From: Microbotryum silenes-acaulis
Lineage: Eukaryota > Basidiomycota > Microbotryomycetes > Microbotryales > Microbotryaceae
Reading direction: 5' to 3'
Assembly (NCBI GenBank): GCA_003665825.1
Contig: QPFY01000010.1
Coordinates: forward strand, 682,001 to 746,000
DNA length: 64,000 bases
Every line of letters begins with the position of its first letter. Position 1 is the stretch's first letter. The notes beneath the pieces were generated by a model. That model had not been told where the DNA came from. It searched no databases and worked only from the letters and a program-made list of their open reading frames with translations. Below are positions 44,341 through 54,644 of the stretch, in pieces. The position numbers and the translations under genes are program-made.

Positions 44341-46631
44341 TCAGTTGGTCGTCGAAGGGAAGGGCAACGAGATGCCCAAGTTGTTGGGCACGGCGATCGA
44401 AGGATCGACATCTTTTCGCAAGTGACCACCGAACAAGACCTGACCATTACGAGCGGCGTACTGGGCGATACGAGCCTCGACCTCGGGACGGAAGTGCCTC
44501 AACAGACCCTGCACGGGCCACGCAGCGGCATCACCCAAAGCGCAAATCGTGTGCCCTTCAATCTGCTTGGTCAACTCTTGCAACATCTCGATCTCGCGCT
44601 CGTGCGCTCGTCCTTCGACCATACGGTCCATCATCTTCTCCAACCAAGTCGTTCCCTCTCGGCAAGGCGTGCACTGACCGCACGACTCGTGCTTGTAGAA
44701 CTTGGCGAAACGCGCGATCGCACGGATGATGTCGGTCGACTTGTCCATCACGATCACCGCACCTGTACCGAGACCGGATTGCAAGTCGCGCAACGAGTCA
44801 AAGTCCATCAACGCCTCCTCGCAATGATTCTTGGGCAGGACGGGAACCGACGATCCACCGGGGACGATGCCGAGCAAGTTGTCCCATCCACCTCGGACAC
44901 CGCCGCAGTGCTTCTCGACGAGTTCCTGCAACGGGATCGACATCTCCTCCTCGACGACGCACGGCTTGTTGACGTGGCCCGAGATGCAGAACAACTTCGT
45001 GCCCTGGTTGCGCTCGCGACCGAAACCGGCGAACCAGCTCGCACCTCGGCGGATGATGGTCGGCGCCACGGCGACGGTCTCGACGTTGGCGACCGTGGTC
45101 GGGCAACCGAACAAGCCGACGTCGGCCGGAAAGGGGGGCTTCAGTCGGGGCTTGCCCTGCTTGCCCTCGATCGACTCAATCAAAGCCGTCTCTTCACCGC
45201 AAATGTAGGCGCCGGCGCCTCGATGCAGGTAGACGTCAAAGTCGTAGCCGGAGCCGCACGCGTTCTTGCCGATGAAGCCGGCCTTGTACGCCTCGTCGAT
45301 CGCCTGCTGGACGTGGTCCGACTCCATGAAGAACTCGCCACGGATGTAGATGTACGCTTTCAAAACAATCGAATGAGGAGTCAGCACGACTTTGAACAAT
45401 GTATGTATGCTGCTCAGGGAAACCTACCAGCATTGGCGTTCATGGCGCGACCGGCGACAAGGCAGCCTTCGATGAGCTTGTGGGGATCACCGCGAAGGAT
45501 CTCTCGGTCCTTGCTGTAAAACTCAAACGCTCGTGAGCACGAGGTCGAATTTGAATGAGTCATTGGTGCAGACTGACCACGTCCCAGGTTCGCCCTCATC
45601 GGCGTTGACGACCAAATACCGCGGTCGCTTATCGGCCTGCCAGTTGGGCTTGTTCCTGTAAAGGGCCATCGGGCGAGTGTCAGAGGATGCATCATCTCAG
45701 TCTCCTCCCATCGTCTCGACGTACATGAAGGACCATTTGAGACCGGAGGGGAATCCTGCACCACCTCGACCTCGAAGACCCGAGTCCTTGACTGGTTGGC
45801 GCGTAAAGGCGGGTGGGCAGAATGGATTGCAAGTCGTATACGTGTCAGCTCATGGGCATTTTCTTCGGGTTCAGATCACACGAAAAGCTAATACTGACTT
45901 TGCTGAATCAACCACGAGTCGCCCTTGAGGATGATGTCTTTTGTTCGGTGCCAATCGCCGCGTTTCTGAGTGGTCGGAGGTGCAGCCAGCGGGGAAGCGC
46001 GACAGGGCACCAGAGGGGAAGAATGAGGGGAAGAATGAGGGGGTATGTCAGCTTCCCGTACATACTCGATCAGTCCGGACGAGTTTTTGATGATTGAAAT
46101 CAGGTTGGTCGAATCACGAGTCGTGTGGATGGGCTGCAGTGCGCTTCGATGGACAGGTTCGCACGATGGCCCGCTCCGATCGGCAGACGTCACGAGCGAG
46201 TCAGTCGACCATCGAGCTACACCGGCACCACCGACTGTAGGGTCATACACCCGGTGGAAGCCAAACAAAACCCCCCCATGCCTCGAACGAAGCTGCACCA
46301 CCCTCGTGTAACCCCGTTGCCACCCCCTCGACCGGTCGTCTCTCACGCCGCTCCGCTCACACTCCTCAGTCAATCCAGCCAGACAAGCCACAGGTCAACG
46401 CACCATCGCCCCCTTGATCCCATGATCCCCCGTCCTGTACACATTCGAAAAGATGCGATCCTGATCACGCAGTCCGCCAAAGGTCGTCTTTCGTGGCGCA
46501 GGCTTGGGCGGATCCTGGACGGTCGCCAATCCACGCTGCTGTTGTGATGTTCGTGGAGTGGTCGTTTGGCCGGCTACGACGACCGATCGAAGAGTCGCTT
46601 TCGCTGTTGGTCGAACGACGCGGGTGAGCAT
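44341..46631 (-). CDS. NDUFV1: Complex I 51-kDa flavoprotein subunit (NDUFV1)
   Basis: FMN- and NADH-binding subunit of mitochondrial complex I, carrying the N3 iron-sulfur cluster. The gene starts at ATG 46631 with a presequence ([20 protein letters not shown]) and ends at 44341; I count about six exons. Motifs in order are [26 protein letters not shown]; the glycine-rich NADH/FMN loop [77 protein letters not shown]; and the cluster motif [11 protein letters not shown], with the fourth cysteine in [13 protein letters not shown]. The reading is intact throughout, so the organism is expected to have rotenone-type complex I, unlike Saccharomyces. Confidence 0.96.
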
Positions 46632-47118
46632 CGTGGAGCGATCTGGAGCTAATGGAGTGAAGATGTGGCGTGGAGACGAAAGGGCGACCGCGGGCGCTGT
46701 CGGGCGGCGGTGCGCAACCTCGCGCGCACTGGGTCAGAGGTGAGCCTATAACGCAAGCCAATAAGAAGCGTTTCTAATCGAACCCCCAAGCTGTACCCCC
46801 TATTCAATTCTCGCTGACCAGGGAAAGCCGAGAAAAAAGGGCAATCAATTGAAAGAGGAAGGATACGCCATTGAAGTATATAACGAGGAAAGAATATGGA
46901 CGAAAATGACCCGGCTGAACCGGGGCTCGATGGAGGCATGTACAACTAGGAGCGGGCGAGTTGAGGGGGGACTTGTTCGTATTGTCTTTGTGGGGTCGCA
47001 TCCGAGAGGCAGTCCCTTTTGCTTTATTTTTTGGCTGGGGCGAATTTACGGTCCAGATGAAATGCGACGCCCATCATATCGAACATCGAAGTATTGCTTA
47101 CTATTAAAGGAGAATCAA
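46632..47118. other. Intergenic between NDUFV1 promoter and CFEM gene 3' end
   Basis: Nothing recognised beyond presumed regulatory and 3'UTR sequence. Confidence 0.45.
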
Positions 47119-47981
47119 TCACAGAATGACGAGCATGACCACACCGAGAGTCGTCACCAGCGAGAAGCCCTTGCCCACAGTCATCGAGGATCCCGCCGAG
47201 TTGGGGCCCAACGAGCCTGGACCGCCTGTGTTGCCGTCGCCACTGTTGCCGATATTAGTCTTTGTGTTGTCGGGAGGAGCGGGCAAGTTGGTTGTGGCGT
47301 TTGGAGGTGGAAGAGGGGGTTGTGGAGTGAGGGCTAGGGTGGAAAGAGGGAGGACTCGTGATCAGAACAGTGGTCGGTGATTACGGGTATGTCGTGTCCA
47401 TTGGTATGGCTGACTCGCAGAATTATGTTGACGCGAGAAGCTATCGATGCGATGCACTCACCTGGGCCGGGTTGCGTCATTGAAAGTCCTAGTGCCCCAC
47501 ATGCTTCACCGTCGGCCCTGAAGACTAGCTGTAGGTTATCTTGAGTGCAGTCTAGAGAATCAAAGATAACCCGTGTCGTGAAATCATGAGAGTGTCGGGG
47601 TCGGGGGTCGGGAGGACAGGATCCTCTCGGATATTAGTGGTCGTCTTACGCGATGAGTGATGTGCCGCGTATTGTGGGACTCACTTCTCTGAATGCATCC
47701 CCTGTATTGGGTGGCGTACTGGTAATCTTGGCACATGCACCTTATATTTTGTACATTGCCACACTGGTGGCGGGAAACAAGGTATGCGGTTTGAGTATGT
47801 GGTGGTCGATCCTTGTTGTCGCCCCTCAACGGCTGCTAACGCGCTAACAACTCACAGCGGTGGTCTGTGTGATCTGGACAGCGCACGCAGCTCCGCACGA
47901 GGTATCGCCCAAGGCGACACCGAAAAAGGTTGTGGACACGTAGATCGCGATTCTTATGAGTGAACTGAACCACACGCGCAT
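47119..47981 (-). CDS. CFEM-domain surface protein with GPI-type tail (copy 1)
   Basis: Four exons (47856-47981, 47685-47763, 47462-47551, 47119-47333) close to 169 residues. No single frame shows the gene; the protein appears only after splicing. It has a signal sequence (MRVWFSSLIRIAIYVSTTFF) and a CFEM domain with eight cysteines: SCGAAC, then CGN, CMCQD with the conserved Asp, RGC, RNCTQDNLQ and EAC. A Pro/Asn/Gly/Ser-rich spacer is followed by a hydrophobic C-terminus (GFSLVTTLGVVMLVIL) typical of a GPI-attachment signal. CFEM proteins are fungal extracellular or wall proteins, some of which bind haem. The Asp after CMC resembles the haem-ligand Asp known from Candida CFEM proteins. Haem binding is inferred. 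Confidence 0.85.
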
Positions 47982-48563
47982 GTTGAGTTGGAACCAGAGC
48001 GAGTGTAGCGAGGAGCGGCGTGGTAACCAGGGGAGAAATGGCTAAATGGACCGCACGTGCTTTTATCCGCCTGTGGAGCACTTTTCTCTCTTGCGAAACC
48101 GCATCGGGGGCTCAGGCGCTCAGAGTTACAGGGATCGCTGAAGTGATCCGCGTATTGGCGCAGGGGCCGTTGCGCGGTGCTCATGCCCCTTTCCCGTGTC
48201 ACCCGGCTCAATATCTCGGGCCACCCGTCGCCGACCCAAAGCCGGGAAGACACGGTACAGCATGTCACCCAAACATTTCCCTTATTAAAAACAAGACGAG
48301 TGCCGTGTGCGTATGGTAGATCCATATTTCATATTTTACAATCGCCGAAGCGCCGGCGAATTCTCGGCTGTTCTCAGAGTTCAGCAGTGACACCGCCGCC
48401 TAGTCAGGGGCTCAGACACCCCTACGGCAAATCCGGCGCGACCGCGCAATTGACCGCGCGCGCGCGCCGCGGCTGACTTCGGGCCACCGAGGTTGGTCAA
48501 GTCGATGCCGTGAGTCAAGCTATTCAAAAACAAAAACAAAACGAACCGCCGTTTAACTTCAAG

Positions 48564-49340
48564 CTAAAAGTTCGCACCTCGGACCTGAGAAGTTACTGAC
48601 AGGCTTCGCAGATATGACTGCAACTGTGAGATTGAGGTAACCGCAGTTATGAGGCGAGGGTTTGGAGAGAGGTCAAGAGAGGGGACATGATTTGGTGATT
48701 CTTCGATTGGGATAGGGGCTGGTGTAGAAGATTCGTCCGATCGGAAAAGTAGAGATTGGGCCTCGTTCACTTGCACTGTGGATTGGACGTTCTCCGCCTT
48801 CTCAGACTGGGTCGGTGGTGTTTCCTCCTTGGATGGACCCTCTCTTATCGAGTGGACTCCTCATCCGATCTCGGATCATCCTTCAACCAACCAATTAACG
48901 TCCACGGCTCACTATTGCCGAAGGACTGCCATCCGCGAACGGGTATACCCCTTCAGATGACCTTGGAGAGCGGACACCAGTCAAGTGGCTTTCGTCGGGA
49001 TGTGACTAGATGATGAAGAACGAACCTCTCACCCTCTGAGGGGCGCGCCGCTCCCACGAGCCTTGCCCACAACTGAGACAAGCTCTCCTCTCCTTATTTG
49101 AATCAACTCATCAAAGTACCTTTGGAAAGTCGCTCGTTCCTCTCGTTCCTTTATAGACAACTTAGACAATTTGGAGGATCCTGAAACGACCCGAACACGT
49201 CAACAGTAGATTGCAGCAGTCCTCGCGACCCTTGACGGATCAAACCCTTGCACTTTCCGACCATCGACTTGGACCGGCCCAAACACCGGCGCTTCAAGCT
49301 GAGCCTGCTGAGGCCTGCTGAGGGTACGATCGATTAGGTT
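48564..49340 (-). CDS. Unrecognised spliced gene between the CFEM genes (5' end unknown)
   Basis: Three frames join by plausible splice sites. The upstream one contains NLIDRTLSRPQQAQLEAP and ends FGPVQVDG; its donor (GATG/GTCGGA, near 49,260) and an acceptor TTTCAG (about 49,180) lead into SSKLSKLSIKEREERATFQR, YFDELIQIRRGELVSVVGKA. Next, a donor GG/GTGAGA (about 49,033) and an acceptor (about 48,849) lead into EGPSKEETPPTQSEKAENVQ and a Ser/Pro-rich end at 48564. Phases agree at both joins (G|GA and GG|A). The composition looks coding (hydrophilic, charged, Ser/Pro-rich), but I recognise no domain. I could not place the start codon; the second intron would be about 185 bp. It may be lineage-specific or degenerate. 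Confidence 0.35.
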
Positions 49341-50071
49341 GCAAAGCTTGAGCCTCTTCCAAGTGGTACCTACATGGGTAGTGCAAGCTCGTCGGTAGTC
49401 AATAGCATAGCGCCTACGGTAAGTGAGCCCTTGGTACACATTTGTTGCCTCGTGGCGCGATATCTCGTAAATTAGCCGTAACTGGGCGCAGATGCGGTAC
49501 AAATGCAGACTTGAACGGACCGGTGCTAAGACAAGTTCAGCGTCTAGCTATTTTCAAGTTTTAAGTCATAAATTCCAGAGCAAGTGGCTCCTCGCGCAAG
49601 TAGCTCCTGGTGTTACCTCTGCCCCCGAGACAGGAAGTGGTGACGTTAGCTCGCTTCATGGTCGCCGAGGCCCGGGGCCGGGAATCGGGGCACCTCTGTC
49701 CTCTCGACTCGAGCCTTACGACGCGGCAGAGATTTTAAGCGTGAAGCATGAGCAACGGCCCCGATTGCAGTCGATCTACGAATACATCTGGTGTACCGCA
49801 TCTCGAATCCGTCTTCCTCACTTGTGGGGGTACTTTGAAACCGCCTCTCTAATGATAGTCGGCGCCAGAGATGTCTCTTGCAACGCGTTTGACCTCCTGA
49901 GTTCGTGATGATTCAGGAGCCGGGCCAATTTGTTTGTCAAGTTTCAGGGCTGTCTCAGAAGTCACAAGGCCGGATGAGCTGTGACGATTGACAAGCGGTT
50001 TCGACTGATGCCCTTCTGTGATCCTTCTCCATCCCTCCCACAGAAACGATTCGCGGTAATCTCCACCCGAA
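49341..50071. other. Region upstream of CFEM copy 2
   Basis: Presumed promoter of the plus-strand CFEM gene, and the possible 5' part of the unrecognised minus-strand gene. A 138-codon plus frame (49,492-49,908) shows no recognisable feature. Confidence 0.4.
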
Positions 50072-51046
50072 ATGCACATATCGCTTCATTCCCTGTTCTT
50101 CGTCGCATTGTCCGCTGCGACCATGATTGCCGCGGACGGTACCCCCAACGGAACTATGGCCCAAATTCCGACATGTGGCATCAAATGCGCCCAGCAAGTG
50201 GCTCCCCAAACCGAGGTCAGTGCTCAATTTCTTCAGTAGCGAATCGCGGTCCATGCTGAACCCCCTTGCGTCCTTCATCCGCCCCATCACGCATAGTGCA
50301 AAGACTTAGGCAACACTACCTGCCAGTGTTCGGACCCGACCTACAAGACTTTGATAATGAATTGCATCGAAACTCGTAGGTCCACATAGGGCACGCAAAG
50401 CGGCGAGTCTAATGGGCTCCTAGCCTCGGGGAGATATGATAACGTGCCGGCTCCGGGCCCTGTCTCCAAAGGACCGTCAGATCAGATGACTGACATGGGG
50501 CATTCCGCTCGCTCGTTTGTTAGAATGCCTCTCATCCCAAGATAGAGCAGATGCCATTACTTTCGGAGAGCAGTTTTGCTTGACTCAAGGTCAGTCTGCG
50601 AACGGTCACCCGAGAATGGGCCGATTCGGGAGATGGAAAGCTGCGATCAAGCTCGGGACTGAGCAGTGGTCATGTTGCTTTCCATCCCTTTCCATATCAT
50701 GGCTTCAGGCAGCGGAACAGGCCAAGCTTCGAAAGGCAGCGGCCCTAGCGTAGGCGGTGGTCCAACCCACGGGAACAACAATACCTCCGGAGGCGGAAGT
50801 GCCAGTGGCAGTGGTGGCAGTGATGGCAGTGGTGCCAGTGGTGGTAGTGGTGCCAGTGGTGGTAGTGGTGGTAGTGGAAACGGAAGTGGAAGTGGTGGCA
50901 GTGGCAGTGGCAATGGCAGCAGCTCGATCGGTGGTTCGAGCGGCGATAATCGCGGCAAGTCCTCGGCGGGGCCGTCGTCCAATGGAGCGATCCGACTCGT
51001 CGCAAGTCTCGGTGCGGTCGCTGTCGCTTTCGCGGTGTTGGTCTGA
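50072..51046 (+). CDS. CFEM-domain surface protein with Gly/Ser-rich spacer and GPI-type tail (copy 2)
   Basis: Four exons (50072-50215, 50297-50375, 50524-50589, 50709-51046) close to 208 residues. The signal peptide (MHISLHSLFFVALSAATMIA) is followed by a CFEM domain: IPTCGIKCAQQ, CKDLGNTTCQCSD with the conserved Asp, MNCIET, QCLSSQDRADA and FCLTQ, giving eight cysteines. A long Gly/Ser/Asn repeat spacer (SGGSGASGGSG type) leads to SSNGAIRLVASLG and the hydrophobic end VAVAFAVLV, a likely GPI signal. Exon 2 has the same length (79 nt) and all introns fall in the same phases as in copy 1, so the two genes are almost certainly paralogues in inverted orientation. Surface location and haem binding are inferred. 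Confidence 0.87.
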
Positions 51047-52169
51047 TCTTCAAAGGATCCCTACTCAGACCCCTCGTCACTGAATCCTTCACTTCGTGTG
51101 ACATCATATCGACCACGATGCAAGCCTTTTGTCAAACCTTTAGACCTTCTCTGCACATCATCATCACCCCCAAGTTCCCGTCTTTGCGTATATACCCCTG
51201 GGGACTTCTACATCATTACCCCCCGCTATAAACTATATGGTTTACTCCAGGAATTCAGCAGAGTATTCTCCTCGCCATTTGTCAGACCTGATCAGCCTTC
51301 TTCGGAGCTGAGCCGCCCCATCGGTGGCATTTTTGCCTAGTTGCTACTAGCTGCGACCGATTGGTGGATCCTAGCTTGATCACTAGAAGGGAGTACAGTA
51401 ATCAGCCCTCGAAATGTGCAGACTTCATACCAATCATCCCAAGGCTTATGGCTGTTCCTTACGCATGTCGCATTCACGCTACACCATCGTTCATAAAGGC
51501 AAGTGCGGAGTCGGTGTCAGAACCTCCCTGTCTATGATATGCGCAGCAACGCACCAAGCCCTCCTGAGTTTGGGGTGTTTCAATCTCACTCGGGCCCCGA
51601 ACCGAAGGGTGCTCAATCAATACCATTATTTTTACGATTGCTTTCAGCACCCTCAGCATTAGAATGTTGTCCCACGATGCTTGTCTCGTTCGGCTTCCTC
51701 TTCTTCCTCGCCTCATATATCGGCGATAAAAATGGCTACGACTGTCGTCGGAACGCTCGGTATGGTCGCGGTTGCGTTCGCTAGTTTGCTCCAGAACGAC
51801 TCGTGGAGCGAATAGTTTGAGGACATCATCAATAGGACTCGCCCAGGTCATCACAAGCCTTCTTCTCTGCCCGCTTTTGATCGACCGCCTGGATTTATCC
51901 CCCTGCTCTGAGATTGTTCTGCCACCCCTCATTTCTCTTTGCATACGTTCTCTTCTATATTAGCCAAATTTTGAACCGAACCGACAGTTGATAAACTTTG
52001 GTAAGTGTGGTCATGATCGAGAGCAACCCCAAATTCTGCGGGGCGATCGGACCCGGCGGGATCGTTTCCCGCGGCGATCGTCGCGCGCGTGTGCCCGTCT
52101 CGGATTCGCAAGACCAATCGCGTCGTTCGCTTTTGATCACACACGACGAAACGACCCTCTGCCAGTATA
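51047..52169. other. 1.1 kb with no confident gene; possible CFEM relic
   Basis: Downstream of CFEM copy 2 there is no complete gene. At 51,737-51,819 a plus frame ends TTVVGTLGMVAVAFASLLQ, similar to the GPI-type tail of copy 2. Near 51,500-51,590 another frame has a Cys pattern (KCGVGV...MICAATHQALLSLGC) loosely like CFEM exon 2. The last few hundred bases should hold the LIP5 promoter. Confidence 0.35.
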
Positions 52170-53867
52170 ATGGCCACCACCCGACCCCTACAGGTGAGTG
52201 TTAATTCGTTCATTCCCACACGATCCTCGCTTCCCATCTCTGACCTCTATCCGGATGAGCCAGCGAGCGACGGCGCACTCGATCCGCGCGCTCGCCACTC
52301 AAAGCTCGTCGTCTCCGTCTCCGGCCCGCCCGCGATTGGAGGCCTTGCGAGCTGATCTTTTGACCGTCGATGACTTTCTCTCACCTGATTCGACCCCATC
52401 ATCATCATCAAGCCTATTCCAAGACCGAGTCGTGTTCACCAAATCAAAGGCGTGAGTGGTTGTCCCCAAGCACAGGATACCCCACCCCGTCGTACCCGTC
52501 GGATCCTATTCATCCTATTCCCCAAAGCTGACCCAACCCTCCTTCGCTCGTTGCTACAGTCAACGTCTCCCATCGTACCTCAAGACCCAAGTTCCCGTGT
52601 CTGCGTCCTACAACAAGATCAAGAACGATCTGCGTGGGCTCAAGCTGCACACCGTGTGCGAAGAGGCGAGGTGTCCCAACATCGGCCAGTGTTGGGGTGG
52701 CGACAAGGGTGATGCGACCGCGACCATCATGGTGCGTTATTGCATCTGTTGCTTCTTTGCACTTATCAAGTCTAATCAATGATTCGGTCCTACAGCTCAT
52801 GGGTGACACTTGCACCCGAGGATGTCGTTTCTGCGCGATCAAGACCGCCAAACTACCGCCGCCTCTCGACGTACATGAGCCTGAAAACACCGCCGAAGCA
52901 ATTTCTCGATGGGGTGTTGGATACATCGTTATGACCAGTGTTGACCGTGATGGTGAGTCATGATGATCCAGTCTCCGCTAAGAGGGAGGCCTCGCTGCGG
53001 TCGTGGAGCTCAGGGCTGCTGACTGCTCAAAGAAATTTTTGGGTCTCGCGTCTTTTTCTCTTTAGATATTGCCGACGGAGGAGCATCTCACTTTGCCGAG
53101 ACGATCCGAAAAACCAAATCAAAGTGAGCCATCGGCAGCTACGACTGCTTCATTCCATCTCATGAATCGACCTGACCCGTGCTTTTATCAAATCTCCCCC
53201 AATAGAGCCCCCCACATCCTAATTGAAGCCTTGACAGGCGATTTCCAAGGCGACAAGGACGCCATCTCCCTCGTCGCCCGATCAGGATTGGACGTGTACG
53301 CGCACAACATGGAAACGACCGAGAACCGAACGCCGTTCGTGCGAGACCCGCGCGCGACGTTCCGACAGTCGTTGGAAGTGTTGAGGGTCGCCAAGGAGGC
53401 GAAACCGGGATTGATCACCAAGACGAGCATCATGTTGGGTGTAGGCGAGACGGACGAGGACGTCCTGGAGACACTAAAGGGTAAGACTTGCGAACAATGG
53501 CGTTCCCTCTCTCACGTGCTCCTCAAAGGCTGATCGTGCTGCTCGGATCCGCCCCTTCACAGAACTGCGAAAGGTCGATGTCGACGTCGTCACATTTGGA
53601 CAATACATGCGACCAACCAAGAAGCACATGAAGGTCTCTTCCTACGTCACGCCCGAACAATTCGATCACTGGGGGCGGGAGGCCGAGCGACTCGGGTTCC
53701 TGTACTGGGCTTCGGGTCCGTTGGTGCGCTCGAGCTTCAAGGCCAACGAGTTGCTCAAGAGTGTGTTGGGTAAGAGGTTGATCAAGGGGATGAAAGGGAG
53801 GGGACAGGGCGTCGATGTCGTAGGTCAGGACGGGGAGAGGAGAACTTTGGAAGGCGTGAGGGCTTAG
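52170..53867 (+). CDS. LIP5: Lipoyl synthase (mitochondrial)
   Basis: Radical-SAM enzyme that inserts sulfur into protein-bound octanoyl groups to make lipoyl cofactor for pyruvate and 2-oxoglutarate dehydrogenases. Seven exons: 52170-52193, 52264-52451, 52560-52731, 52796-52952, 53066-53123, 53206-53480 and 53563-53867. The 24-nt first exon (MATTRPLQ) joins in phase to [15 protein letters not shown], making a good mitochondrial presequence. The auxiliary 4Fe-4S cysteines are in [12 protein letters not shown] and the radical-SAM cysteines in [50 protein letters not shown] and the C-terminal [13 protein letters not shown] follow. The C-terminal Ser-containing segment PLVRSSFKA supplies the usual serine ligand. 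ATG 52255 could start a shorter form but lies inside the proposed first intron. Confidence 0.95.
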
Positions 53868-54007
53868 GAGTCGGTTCGGCTGGATACTTTTGTGAGAATG
53901 GGGGCTTCTTGTAATTTGATAATCGTTAGGTTTTTGTGCGTTGCTAGAATGATACAACATGGAGAGGTTCGAGTTAAGAGAGAGAAAGAGAAGAATGTAA
54001 AGTGTTG

Positions 54008-54433
54008 TCAAGGCAACGCGACGCCGCCTCGTCGATCCTCCAGATATCTCAGCTTGGCCTGGTCTTGCTTCTCCTCGGTCATGCTGCAGGAAACACCAGA
54101 GCGGTCAGCTATGAGGTAAGATCGCCATGATCCTGTTTAAAGATATCAAGCGACTTGCTGTACTGCCATGCACGCTTGCATGACCCTGAACTGCTGGCGA
54201 CACTTCCAAGCGACCGAGACCGTTCGACCTTCGGCGCATTCCGAGAAGGCTGTGCGGTGAATGAATGGAGGATGAGCCTCGTCTGTCGAGGAAATGCTAC
54301 GGTGGCACGTACAGGCTGTTTCGACCTCGCAGTGGCGGAGGGCATCGATCTTGCACTGGGCCAACACCTTGGCTTCCTCATTGCGACTGAGCGCGTATTG
54401 CTGATGAGGCGTGGGTGTGGATGGGTTGGACAT
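54008..54433 (-). CDS. CMC1: Cytochrome oxidase assembly protein Cmc1 (twin CX9C)
   Basis: Small intermembrane-space protein that assists Cox1 maturation and copper delivery to complex IV. Three exons (54313-54433, 54159-54249, 54008-54083) close to 95 residues. The first half has QCKIDALRHC; the second has ECAEGRTVSVAWKC and the helix up to QAC, giving the two cysteine pairs. It ends HMTEEKQDQAKLRYLEDRR, like the Cmc1 C-terminus. The second intron must begin with GC (CA/GCAAGT) to keep the frame into the last exon; a GT alternative (GCA/GTACAG) gives the wrong phase. Divergent from TRM44 with about 210 bp between starts. Confidence 0.8.
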
Positions 54434-54644
54434 GATCGGCAGGGAGACGTGCTAATTGACGTGTGATCAAGAGGGTTAACTGTAGCGGAAGGGAAAGGAG
54501 AACGGAGCAGAACAGTCGGCGCGGGTTCGGGAATCTCCGACGGCGATCAACGTGATCGAAAGTGATCGACGACTGTCCGTTGCGAAGCTCCTCTCCTCTT
54601 TCCCCCCACACTCTGACCTCCGCCCTGTCTCTAGCCCTACAAGA

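Noticed and set aside
44422..45519. 365-codon plus-strand frame
   Set aside because: Antisense shadow of NDUFV1, whose motifs and cluster cysteines are on the minus strand.
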